In this document: positions 18,594-25,932 of the stretch, one piece after another
Position numbering within the stretch: the first letter of the stretch is position 1
Layout of the letters: each line of letters begins with the position of its first letter
DNA from: Bacteroidota bacterium
GTDB lineage: Bacteria; Bacteroidota; Bacteroidia; Chitinophagales; Saprospiraceae
Length of the DNA: 48,895 nt
Assembly (NCBI GenBank): GCA_017857395.1
Contig: JAFMDF010000031.1
Coordinates: 1 to 48,895 of the forward strand
Reading direction: 5' to 3'
Position numbers and translations under genes: made by a program
The notes under the pieces: generated by a model
Seen by the model: the letters and a program-made list of their open reading frames with translations, nothing else
The model's database searches: none
What the model was told of the DNA's origin: nothing

Positions 18594-18968
18594 ATGGAAT
18601 TTTTTAATAGTATTCGGCAAGGTGATTTGGCAACCATTCAACGTTTAATAACTGCGAATGCTGCACTATTACATCAAAAAGATCCTAGAGGATTTACGCC
18701 GCTAGTAATGGCAACTTATGCTTCTCAATATGAGGTGACGAAGTACCTCTTAGAAGCAGGGGCAGCCGTCAATGGACAAGATGCTGCGGGCAATACCGCT
18801 TTAATGGGCGTCTGCTATAAAGGACATGCAGCTATAGCAGAATTGTTGATTGCACATGGTGCGGATGTAAATATCAAAAGCAATAATGGAGCTACGGCTT
18901 TAAGTTTTGCCAAACAATTTGGTCATAAGGAGATGGCTGCTGTATTAGTTGCTGCGGGAGCGGTATAG
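18594..18968 (+). CDS. Ankyrin-repeat protein
   Basis: 124 residues made almost entirely of four ankyrin repeats (GFTPLVMATYASQYEVTKYL, GNTALMGVCYKGHAAIAELL, GATALSFAKQFGHKEMAAVL, preceded by a degenerate first repeat). No signal peptide, so cytosolic. It lies 25 bp before oxyR on the same strand, so probably co-transcribed. Small ankyrin proteins beside catalase genes (AnkB type) support catalase activity in some bacteria; here the partner is OxyR, with no catalase in view, so a role in peroxide defence is inferred from context only. Confidence 0.85.
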   Translation: MEFFNSIRQGDLATIQRLITANAALLHQKDPRGFTPLVMATYASQYEVTKYLLEAGAAVNGQDAAGNTALMGVCYKGHAAIAELLIAHGADVNIKSNNGATALSFAKQFGHKEMAAVLVAAGAV

Positions 18969-18993
18969 TCCAAGCTACTTTATAACCAAAAAT

Positions 18994-19914
18994 ATGAATT
19001 TAAGCCAATTAGAATATATCATAGCAGTAGACAAACATCGGCATTTTGCAAAAGCTGCCAAATCCTGTTTCGTGACGCAACCTACCTTGAGTATGATGAT
19101 TCAGAAATTGGAAGATGAATTAGATACTAAAATATTTGATCGGAGTAAAAAACCAGTAGTCCCAACCGAAGCAGGTATAAAAGTGATAGAGCAAGCAAGT
19201 AAGACTTTGGTAGAAAGTAGAAAAATAGCGGAAGTAGTAGCGAGTCATAAAAACGTTATAGAAGGTAAATTGCGTTTAGGCGTCATTCCTACCTTAGCGC
19301 CCTATTTATTACCGCTATTTATCAATTCATTTTTAACCAATTATCCTTTAATTCGCTTAAAAATTGCGGAATACACCACCGAAAACCTCCTTGATAAATT
19401 AGAAAAAGGAGAAATTGATGTGGGTATTTTAGTGACGCCTTTAAACCATAAAAATATTGTGGAGCGTCCATTATTCTATGAAACGTTTATGATTTATTCC
19501 TCTCACGAATATGATAAAAAATTTCTCTTACCCGAAGATTTGAATTTAAACGATCTTTGGCTATTAGAAGAAGGACATTGCTTTCGTTCTCAAATTCTCA
19601 ACTTATGTGAGTTAAGGAAAAAAGAAGATTTACAACTAGAATACGCCGCTGGCAGTATAGAAACTCTTCGACAATTGGTGGAGAATCAACAAGGTGCCAC
19701 CATTTTACCAGAATTATCTACTCGATATTTAACCCCCGAAAACCGAAAAAAATTAATACCCTTTCAACCACCAACACCTGCTAGAGAGGTCAGCCTTGTC
19801 AGCCATCGAGATTTTGTAAAAAAGCGATTTGTAGAAGCTTTAGAAGAGGAAATTTTGGCAGCTTTACCAACGGAGATTCGAGAAAGGAAGGAGTTTGAAA
19901 GGATTGATATTTAA
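18994..19914 (+). CDS. oxyR: OxyR, LysR-type peroxide-sensing regulator
   Basis: 306 residues from the ATG at 18994; an upstream in-frame ATG at 18949 lies inside the ankyrin gene and is rejected. The N-terminal LysR winged helix reads MNLSQLEYIIAVDKHRHFAK, with TQPTLSMMIQKLEDELDTKI as recognition helix. The effector domain keeps two cysteines, C196 and C205 (GHCFRSQILNLC), spaced nine apart as in the E. coli C199/C208 redox pair, and SIETLRQLVENQQGATILPE follows as in OxyR. It activates peroxide-response genes on disulfide formation. It sits downstream of the ankyrin gene, and its 3' end faces yebC. Confidence 0.93.
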   Translation: MNLSQLEYIIAVDKHRHFAKAAKSCFVTQPTLSMMIQKLEDELDTKIFDRSKKPVVPTEAGIKVIEQASKTLVESRKIAEVVASHKNVIEGKLRLGVIPTLAPYLLPLFINSFLTNYPLIRLKIAEYTTENLLDKLEKGEIDVGILVTPLNHKNIVERPLFYETFMIYSSHEYDKKFLLPEDLNLNDLWLLEEGHCFRSQILNLCELRKKEDLQLEYAAGSIETLRQLVENQQGATILPELSTRYLTPENRKKLIPFQPPTPAREVSLVSHRDFVKKRFVEALEEEILAALPTEIRERKEFERIDI

Positions 19915-19917
19915 AGT

Positions 19918-20056
19918 AGGCAGTAATACAGTAGGCAGTAAACGACATTACATTGGTACAAAAATTGACAAAGACTCATAAAAAAGTGACTTAGGAGATA
20001 AATCCCTAAGTCACTTTTCTATTGCCACTGCCAACTGTAATACTGCCAACTGCAAA
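19918..20056. terminator. Compound palindrome between convergent oxyR and yebC
   Basis: The core is a perfect 14-bp stem (AAAAGTGACTTAGG at 19982-19995, partner at 20005-20018) with a 9-nt loop, flanked by A and T runs in both directions: a classic bidirectional terminator. Around it, GTAGGCAGTAATACAGTAGG words after oxyR pair imperfectly with GTTGGCAGTATTACAGTTGG words after yebC, so each gene carries the same word in its own 3' UTR. Confidence 0.8.
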
Positions 20057-20060
20057 CTGC

Positions 20061-20801
20061 TTACTCCTCTATCATCGTATGAAAAACATTCTGCACATCA
20101 TCATCATTTTCAATACGTTCTAGTAATTTTTCTACATCAGCGATAGCATCACCGCTTAGTGTTTTAGTCATATTAGGAATTCGTTCAAAACCAGAAGAAA
20201 TAATTTCATGCCCCATTTCTTCTAAAGCGCCTTGTATCCCACCAAAACTGCTAAACTCTCCATAAATTAAGATTTTCGCTTCTTGATCTTCTGCATCTTC
20301 GTCGGGCTGTTCCACAAAAATTTCCTCTGCCCCATGGTCAATCAATTCCAATTCTAATTCTTCTGGGTCAATATCTCCTTTATTAATTTTGAAATGGCAT
20401 TGGTGGTCAAACATATACCCAACCGAACCAGTCGTCCCCATACTACCATTACATTTATTAAAATAACTACGGACATTGGCAACTGTTCGTTGGTTATTAT
20501 CCGTTGCGGCTTCAATAAAAATGGCAATGCCATGCGGTGCATATCCTTCAAAAGTAATTTCCTTATAATCAGAAGTATCTTTATCTTTTGCCTTTTTAAT
20601 TGCTCTTTCAATCAAATCTTTCGGTACATTGGCTGCCTTGGCATTCTGCATGACTGCCCGTAGACGTGCATTTGTCTCTGGGTCTGTCCCGCCTGATTTA
20701 ATAGCAATGACAATATCTTTTCCAATTCGACTAAATACTTTGGCCATTTTAGACCAACGCTTCATTTTTCTTTCTTTACGAAATTCAAACGCTCTTCCCA
20801 T
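20061..20801 (-). CDS. yebC: YebC/TACO1-family translation/transcription factor
   Basis: 246 residues, the usual length. It starts MGRAFEFRKERKMKRWSKM (family MAGHSKWANIKHRK region), followed by TDPETNARLRAVMQNAKAAN, VPKDLIERAIKKA, GYAPHGIAIFIEAATDN and the C-terminal acidic end. YebC proteins were long annotated as regulators and are now tied to relief of ribosome stalling at proline runs. Cytosolic, single gene, with a promoter-like pair at 20893-20923. Confidence 0.93.
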   Translation of the reverse strand: MGRAFEFRKERKMKRWSKMAKVFSRIGKDIVIAIKSGGTDPETNARLRAVMQNAKAANVPKDLIERAIKKAKDKDTSDYKEITFEGYAPHGIAIFIEAATDNNQRTVANVRSYFNKCNGSMGTTGSVGYMFDHQCHFKINKGDIDPEELELELIDHGAEEIFVEQPDEDAEDQEAKILIYGEFSSFGGIQGALEEMGHEIISSGFERIPNMTKTLSGDAIADVEKLLERIENDDDVQNVFHTMIEE

Positions 20802-20892
20802 TATATAAAAGTTATTAGAAATTATGAATGATATTAGGAGCTATTTTTAGGATTCTGGTTGATTCCTCAACTCGTTCCTAAAAGTCTGTGGG

Positions 20893-20923
20893 CAAAAATA
20901 ATGGAAATTGGGAGAATTGTAAA
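20893..20923 (-). promoter_or_regulatory. Candidate yebC promoter
   Basis: On the reverse strand TATTTTTG (20893-20900) is preceded, 19 bp away, by TTTA (20920-20923), close to the Bacteroidota -7/-33 pattern TAnnTTTG / TTTG. It lies about 92 bp before the ATG. Confidence 0.5.
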
Positions 20924-21273
20924 GGGGGAGGTATAATCTAAATAAATTTCCACTTCAAATGCAACTTCAATTTCAAAATTAAACAAGCTTAAGAGAACAC
21001 TATGCTATTAAAAACTGTCAAAGAACCCATAAAAGGAATCTATTTCATATAATTTATAGGTAAATTAATTAGAGTAATGTGAAGTAAATTTTCAAAAAAA
21101 TGAGGAAGGGAAAGAAGAACCGATAGGTCATTTTTTATTTCTTTTGAAAAAAACGACAAATTAGGTAGGGTGTAAAATAACTGACTTGTTCTATATATAG
21201 AAAAATTAGTTACACACCTAAAAAGTATATATGGCAAAATTCGACAATTAATTCACTATTCATTTTTAAATTT
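20924..21273. other. Gap between yebC and the transglutaminase gene
   Basis: AT-rich. Contains a short CAACTTCAATTTCAAA word run (20950-20977) like that at 14111. I see no gene and no clear promoter. Confidence 0.5.
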
Positions 21274-22815
21274 ATGACACCTAAAAATTTATATAGGTAT
21301 GTTGCCTATGCGTTGATTGTTTTGCCCCTTGCTACCGTAATTTGGAAATTTAATGCAAATCCCATTAGTTTGAGTGGGCTTTGGCCAAAAGAAATTTACA
21401 CGCTTACTTATGAATTTGATTTATCGAATTTACGGGAGAATGCTTTTATTAAAGCTTTCTTACCACAATCGAATAATCGCCAAGTAGTTAGCCAGCCGAT
21501 TTATACAGGCGATACCTTGGCTTTTGAAACGATTTTATCACCAACTGGTAAAATTGGCGTATGGACGAGCGAGCAAGAAAAAGAAGCGGTTTTCCAATGG
21601 GCTGTGGAGATAGAATCGAAAAAGATAGCTTATGACTTATTTCCTGATATGGGGTTTGAAACTAGTTTTTCGGAGGAGGTAATGCCCTACTTAGAGGCTT
21701 CCCAACATATCCAGTCTAAGGATTCGACAATTGATACTTTAGCACAACAATTAAAGGCAGGCGATTTTTTAACCACGATGCAAAATAATTTTTTGTTTGT
21801 TCAGCAAATTACGAATTCGAATACAGGGGTATTGACTGATGCACTAACCACTTTGCGTCGAAACCGAGCTTCTTGTAATGGAAAAAGCCGTTTGTTTGTC
21901 GCCCTTTGCCGAGCACAAGGTATTCCAGCCAAAGTGGTAGGCGGCATTATTTTAGAAAATGTGAGTAAACGTACTTCCCACCTTTGGGCGAATGTTTATT
22001 ATCAGGGATATTGGATTCCTTATGATGTATTAAACCAGCATTTTGCCGAATTACCAGCCAATTATTTGGAGTTATATGCAGGCGATGAATTTTTAATCAA
22101 GCACACTAAAGATATTGAATTCGATTATCAATTTCATATTCAACGAAAATATGGAACACTCACAAAGAGTGCCTCGATTGGTCCTCAGTTATGGCCGCTG
22201 CTGAATCAAACAGGATTGCCCCTAAACCTTTTGCGTGGGTTGCTACTTTTACCTATCGTAGCGGTAGTGATCGCCCTCTTGAGAAATGTTGTTGGGCTAA
22301 AAACTTTTGGTGTTTTTCTACCTGCTTTGATTGCCTTAGGTTTAGCCAACGTCGATTTATGGTGGGGTTTATTAGCCTTTTTGACCGTTATTATAGTCGT
22401 CGCAATTCTACATTATCCGTTAGACAAATTTGGCTTGCTGCATACCCCTAAATTGGTCATTATGATGACGGCAGTAGTGATTACTCTATTAGGATTAAGT
22501 GTTGTTAGTATTCAATATCAATGGACTTCGCTTAGTAGGTCAATGCTATTACCCGTCATTGTATTGTCTATAACCGCCGAGCGATTTGCCAAAACTTTAG
22601 TAGAGGAACAACTACCCGAAGCTTTAAAAATGCTCGGTTATACTTTTCTAATTGCTGGATTATGTTATCCAATTTTTCAATCCGATTTATTGCTAGGCAT
22701 TTTCCTGCATTTTCCAGAAATTTATATCCTATTATTGGGGCTGATGATATTATTGGGGCGATGGATTGGAATGCGCGTGTTAGAGTATCAACGATTTGCT
22801 TTATTGGCTACCTGA
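21274..22815 (+). CDS. Transglutaminase-like domain fused to seven membrane helices
   Basis: 513 residues. A membrane helix lies at 8-24, a periplasmic region then carries a transglutaminase-like core (about 165-255), and seven helices run from about 310 to 505. Family name: inactive transglutaminase fused to 7TM helices. Here a plausible Cys-His-Asp triad is present: C201 in RASCNGKSR, H236 in TSHLWANVYY, D251 in WIPYDVLN. The family travels with the RimK-like ATP-grasp enzyme encoded next (23088). A role in peptide tailoring at the envelope is inferred in the literature but undefined. The 3' gap holds a large palindromic element. Confidence 0.85.
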   Translation: MTPKNLYRYVAYALIVLPLATVIWKFNANPISLSGLWPKEIYTLTYEFDLSNLRENAFIKAFLPQSNNRQVVSQPIYTGDTLAFETILSPTGKIGVWTSEQEKEAVFQWAVEIESKKIAYDLFPDMGFETSFSEEVMPYLEASQHIQSKDSTIDTLAQQLKAGDFLTTMQNNFLFVQQITNSNTGVLTDALTTLRRNRASCNGKSRLFVALCRAQGIPAKVVGGIILENVSKRTSHLWANVYYQGYWIPYDVLNQHFAELPANYLELYAGDEFLIKHTKDIEFDYQFHIQRKYGTLTKSASIGPQLWPLLNQTGLPLNLLRGLLLLPIVAVVIALLRNVVGLKTFGVFLPALIALGLANVDLWWGLLAFLTVIIVVAILHYPLDKFGLLHTPKLVIMMTAVVITLLGLSVVSIQYQWTSLSRSMLLPVIVLSITAERFAKTLVEEQLPEALKMLGYTFLIAGLCYPIFQSDLLLGIFLHFPEIYILLLGLMILLGRWIGMRVLEYQRFALLAT

Positions 22816-22885
22816 TGTCGTTTTGCCTTACGAATTTATTCCCCCAATTTACTGATTATAACGGATTGCAGAGACTTGTAAAATT

Positions 22886-23037
22886 AACCCCTTTAGGGGT
22901 TTTATGTCGGTAGAAAATCGAGAATTATGTCGATTTTACCGTGCCTTTAGGTACGAAATGTTATACATAATGTACCTAAAGGCACATTTCGATTCTGAAA
23001 CATATCATTTTCTACCGACATTTTGTCCCGCTGGGAC
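22886..23037. repeat. Compound nested palindrome (REP/MITE-like)
   Basis: From outside in: AACCCC-TTTA-GGGGTT (22886-22901); a perfect 15-bp stem ATGTCGGTAGAAAAT (22904-22918) with its partner at 23007-23021; a perfect 14-bp stem GTGCCTTTAGGTAC (22941-22954) with its partner at 22972-22985; and a terminal GTCCC-GCT-GGGAC hairpin (23025-23037). It separates two genes of one apparent operon. No transposase is nearby. Confidence 0.85.
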
Positions 23038-23087
23038 TGCAAACGTTACAATCAGCCAATTTTCAACCCATTAAAAAAAGATGCTCC

Positions 23088-23963
23088 ATGTTCGGATTAT
23101 TCAAAAGAAAAGCATTGGCTACTAATATATTAGGCATTAATGAACGCAATGTAACGTATGTTTATGCCAAAAATCCTAAAAGACATTTCCCATTAGCGGA
23201 TGATAAAGTACTATGCAAAGAAGTGTTGCATCAACATCAAATTGCCTGTGCAGAAACTTACGGCGTGATTGAGCGAGTCGGTGATATTGCTAGCGTTTGG
23301 GCAAGCGTTCAACATCATCAAGCCTTAGCCATCAAACCTGCCAATGGTTCAGGAGGAGGCGGAATTCTAATTCTAAAAAAAGAGGATAACCAATGGACTA
23401 AAAGTGGAAAACCTTTTAGCGAATACCAGATTTTTGCTCATTTAGCCCAAATTATTATGGGCATGTACGCCTTTGGTTCTTCCGACAAAGTGCTAATTGA
23501 ACAATGTATCGAACCACATCCTTTTTTCCATGAAATATATCCAGTAGGCGTTCCAGATTTCAGAATTATTTTATTGAACGACCAACCAATAATGGGCATG
23601 TTAAGAGTACCTACGGATAAATCTGATGGGAAGGCAAATTTGCACCAAGGAGGATTAGGCATTGGGATGGACATGGCAACAGGTCGGCTGACTCATGCCT
23701 ACGACGGTGAACAATACCACAAAACACATCCAGATAATAACAATAAAATTCTGGGCAAAAAAATCCCTTATTGGGAAACATTGTTAGCCCTATCTATACA
23801 GACTTCCAAAGCTTTTCCATTAGATTATTTGGGGATAGACATTGTGTTAGATAAAACTTTTGGTCCAATGATTATGGAAATTAATGTTCGACCTGGTCTT
23901 GGTATTCAATTGGCTAATCGGAAAGGTTTAAAAGCGATATTGGATAGTATGGAGCAAGTTTAA
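23088..23963 (+). CDS. Alpha-L-glutamate ligase-like ATP-grasp protein
   Basis: 291 residues, ATP-grasp fold. N-terminal ILGINERNVTYVYAKNPKRH, ATP-binding Lys in ALAIKPANGSGGGGIL (K83 and glycine loop 87-92), and the C-terminal metal-binding strand MIMEINVRPGLGIQLAN. The best fit is the RimK-related ligase family found beside 7TM-transglutaminase genes. Such enzymes make amide bonds from ATP, an amino acid and a carboxyl acceptor; the substrate is unknown. Cytosolic. Same strand as the transglutaminase gene (272-bp gap with palindromes) and upstream of a tiny membrane peptide and an outer-membrane protein. Confidence 0.85.
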   Translation: MFGLFKRKALATNILGINERNVTYVYAKNPKRHFPLADDKVLCKEVLHQHQIACAETYGVIERVGDIASVWASVQHHQALAIKPANGSGGGGILILKKEDNQWTKSGKPFSEYQIFAHLAQIIMGMYAFGSSDKVLIEQCIEPHPFFHEIYPVGVPDFRIILLNDQPIMGMLRVPTDKSDGKANLHQGGLGIGMDMATGRLTHAYDGEQYHKTHPDNNNKILGKKIPYWETLLALSIQTSKAFPLDYLGIDIVLDKTFGPMIMEINVRPGLGIQLANRKGLKAILDSMEQV

Positions 23964-24021
23964 TCTGACAACTAACGCTTAATTTAAATTAATGGCTATT
24001 CGTCTACAGTAAATACTCAAT

Positions 24022-24134
24022 GCAGGTCAGGAGACCTGCGGATAGCGGTTTCTAGTCAGGAGACTAGAAACATCGAGTGTCGATATTCCTAGTCTCCAGA
24101 CTAGGAATGCGTATCTGCTCGTCTCCAGACGAGC
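24022..24134. repeat. Cluster of four small perfect hairpins
   Basis: GCAGGTC-AGGA-GACCTGC (24022-24039), then a 9-bp stem TTTCTAGTC with loop AGGA (24049-24070), a 9-bp stem TTCCTAGTC with loop TCCA (24086-24107), and GCTCGTC-TCCA-GACGAGC (24117-24134). All share the GTC/GAC stem base. Stem sequences differ but loop and core are kept, so this is a structured family and not a simple tandem. It fills most of the 320-bp gap 23964-24283. Confidence 0.85.
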
Positions 24135-24283
24135 GTGTTTTGGAAATTTATCGTCTATCGTTGTAAATAGTTGATGATAAAAGTTGTAATTATTTAGAAA
24201 TTAGGTATTTGTGCCTGACTTTACACCCGAGACCTGTAACCTTAGACCTATAGCCAATTTAATCATTAATAAAATAATAAATC

Positions 24284-24445
24284 ATGACTTATCGCAAATC
24301 AGCAGCGCCTTACTTATTCCTACTTATCGTGTTAATTATTGGCGTACCAGTAGTCAATTATCAAGTAGCGCAAACACAAAGTATTAGCATAGAAATCAAA
24401 GAAAAATCAGTTCGGCAATCACCGACTCCCATAGCATTCAAATAA
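24284..24445 (+). CDS. 53-aa single-pass membrane peptide
   Basis: The ATG at 24284 opens 53 codons to TAA 24443-24445. A basic N-terminus (MTYRKSAAPY) leads into one hydrophobic helix (LFLLIVLIIGVPVV) and a polar tail (SIEIKEKSVRQSPTPIAFK). It lies 64 bp before the outer-membrane protein gene on the same strand. Not recognised. It could be a small partner of the transglutaminase/ATP-grasp set; the start context (AATAAATC ATG) is typical of this genome. Confidence 0.5.
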   Translation: MTYRKSAAPYLFLLIVLIIGVPVVNYQVAQTQSISIEIKEKSVRQSPTPIAFK

Positions 24446-24509
24446 AGGGTTTTCTTATAAAATTGATCAAATAATTTATATAAGAAAATGCTTCCTTCAA
24501 AAAAAAGCC

Positions 24510-25715
24510 ATGCGTTATATCCCGTTTATTTTCTTGTTTTTACCTTTTTTAAATTATGCCCAAACAACCTTTAAGTTATCGATGGACAGTCGAAGTGGCT
24601 ATGAATACAATGCTTTTAACCAAGCTAAAACGCTAAGAAATGTAGACCCCACTTCGATATCTTCAAATGGCATTCAAAGTAGCGCCTTTCAACAATTGGG
24701 GCTGAGTAGCCAATGGAAGAAAACAATAGCCGCTCATCAATTCAGTTGGAATACCAAAGCAAGAATGGAACATTTTTGGCAATTATCGGCCGCTAATTTA
24801 CAACGTTGGGAAACCGCTTTTGCTTATCGGTATCAATGGACTAAAAGCAAATCTTTTCAAACCAATGTAAAGTATTTATCCTATCAAACCAATCGAGTAG
24901 ATAATGGGACAGCAGTTATTGCTGTTCCATCCGCTTATACTCGTTGGAGTAGTCATACGAGTTTTAAATGGCAACCTTTTAAGCATAATAAAAGCGCTAT
25001 TAGTACACAGATGACTAGAAAAGAATATGCCGCAACGAAAGGTAAACAGCTTCGCTATTGGTCTGTTGATGGAAAAATTAGTAGCACGCAAAAATTCAAA
25101 CGCAGCGGTAAAAGGGGGAGTTATTTGAATGGGGCAATCAGTTTTCAACAACGAAATTATAGCAATAGGCCAATAGCATTTTATGCAGAGCCGAATGACT
25201 TTAAGGAGGAAACTGACATAGAAGATTTTGTAGAAACAGCAGCATTAGATGAGCATATCCCCACTACTTTTAGGAAGTGGCAGTATTTTACAGGTTCGAT
25301 GGATTATGCTTTTTATTTAAGAAAAACGTTAAAATGGACGACAGGATTAAGTTACCAAAAGAGAGTTGATGTCAGGGATAAAAAATTTGGTTACCAACAA
25401 CTAGCCCCTTTTATACAGGTAAAATGGAAAAGCAAAAAATGGCAAGCAGCTTGGAAAGTAAGCGCTACCTTCAGACAATTTGAGCAATTATTTGCAGATA
25501 GGCAAAAGGTCTATCCTTTGCAACATTTATACCTTCGTAATAGTCTTGCCCTCACTTACGAACTGACCAAAAAATGGACTGTTTCGACACAACTTAATTT
25601 CCGAAAAAGATGGCGCAATCAGCCAATCGCTTCAACCACAAGCTATGCTCCTTATTTGACAGGATTTACTTCGATTGGCATTCAATATCGCTGGAATAAA
25701 AAGAAATTAAAATAG
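24510..25715 (+). CDS. Predicted outer-membrane beta-barrel protein
   Basis: 401 residues with a signal peptide (YIPFIFLFLPFLNYAQ) and then alternating amphipathic strands throughout (WNTKARMEHFWQL, TAFAYRYQWTKSKS, FTSIGIQYRWNKKKLK). The last strand approaches the C-terminus, as in barrels. No named family recognised. The preceding genes (7TM-transglutaminase, ATP-grasp, small TM peptide) are on the same strand, so this may be the outer-membrane part of that envelope set. Confidence 0.65.
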   Translation: MRYIPFIFLFLPFLNYAQTTFKLSMDSRSGYEYNAFNQAKTLRNVDPTSISSNGIQSSAFQQLGLSSQWKKTIAAHQFSWNTKARMEHFWQLSAANLQRWETAFAYRYQWTKSKSFQTNVKYLSYQTNRVDNGTAVIAVPSAYTRWSSHTSFKWQPFKHNKSAISTQMTRKEYAATKGKQLRYWSVDGKISSTQKFKRSGKRGSYLNGAISFQQRNYSNRPIAFYAEPNDFKEETDIEDFVETAALDEHIPTTFRKWQYFTGSMDYAFYLRKTLKWTTGLSYQKRVDVRDKKFGYQQLAPFIQVKWKSKKWQAAWKVSATFRQFEQLFADRQKVYPLQHLYLRNSLALTYELTKKWTVSTQLNFRKRWRNQPIASTTSYAPYLTGFTSIGIQYRWNKKKLK

Positions 25716-25932
25716 ACCCTGTGATAGTTTTGCAAAAATATTCAACAATATGTAGAACGAAAAGAGTGCAGAGGGCTGATAATCAATACTCTGCGAACGC
25801 TGCCTTCTCTGCGTGCGACAACTAAATATAGAAGATTACAAAAATTGTCAAAGCCCCATTAAAATAAAGGTAGGGTAAAATTAACCTTGCCTGTTATACT
25901 TATATTACTACTAAAACCGAAAATCTCATTAT

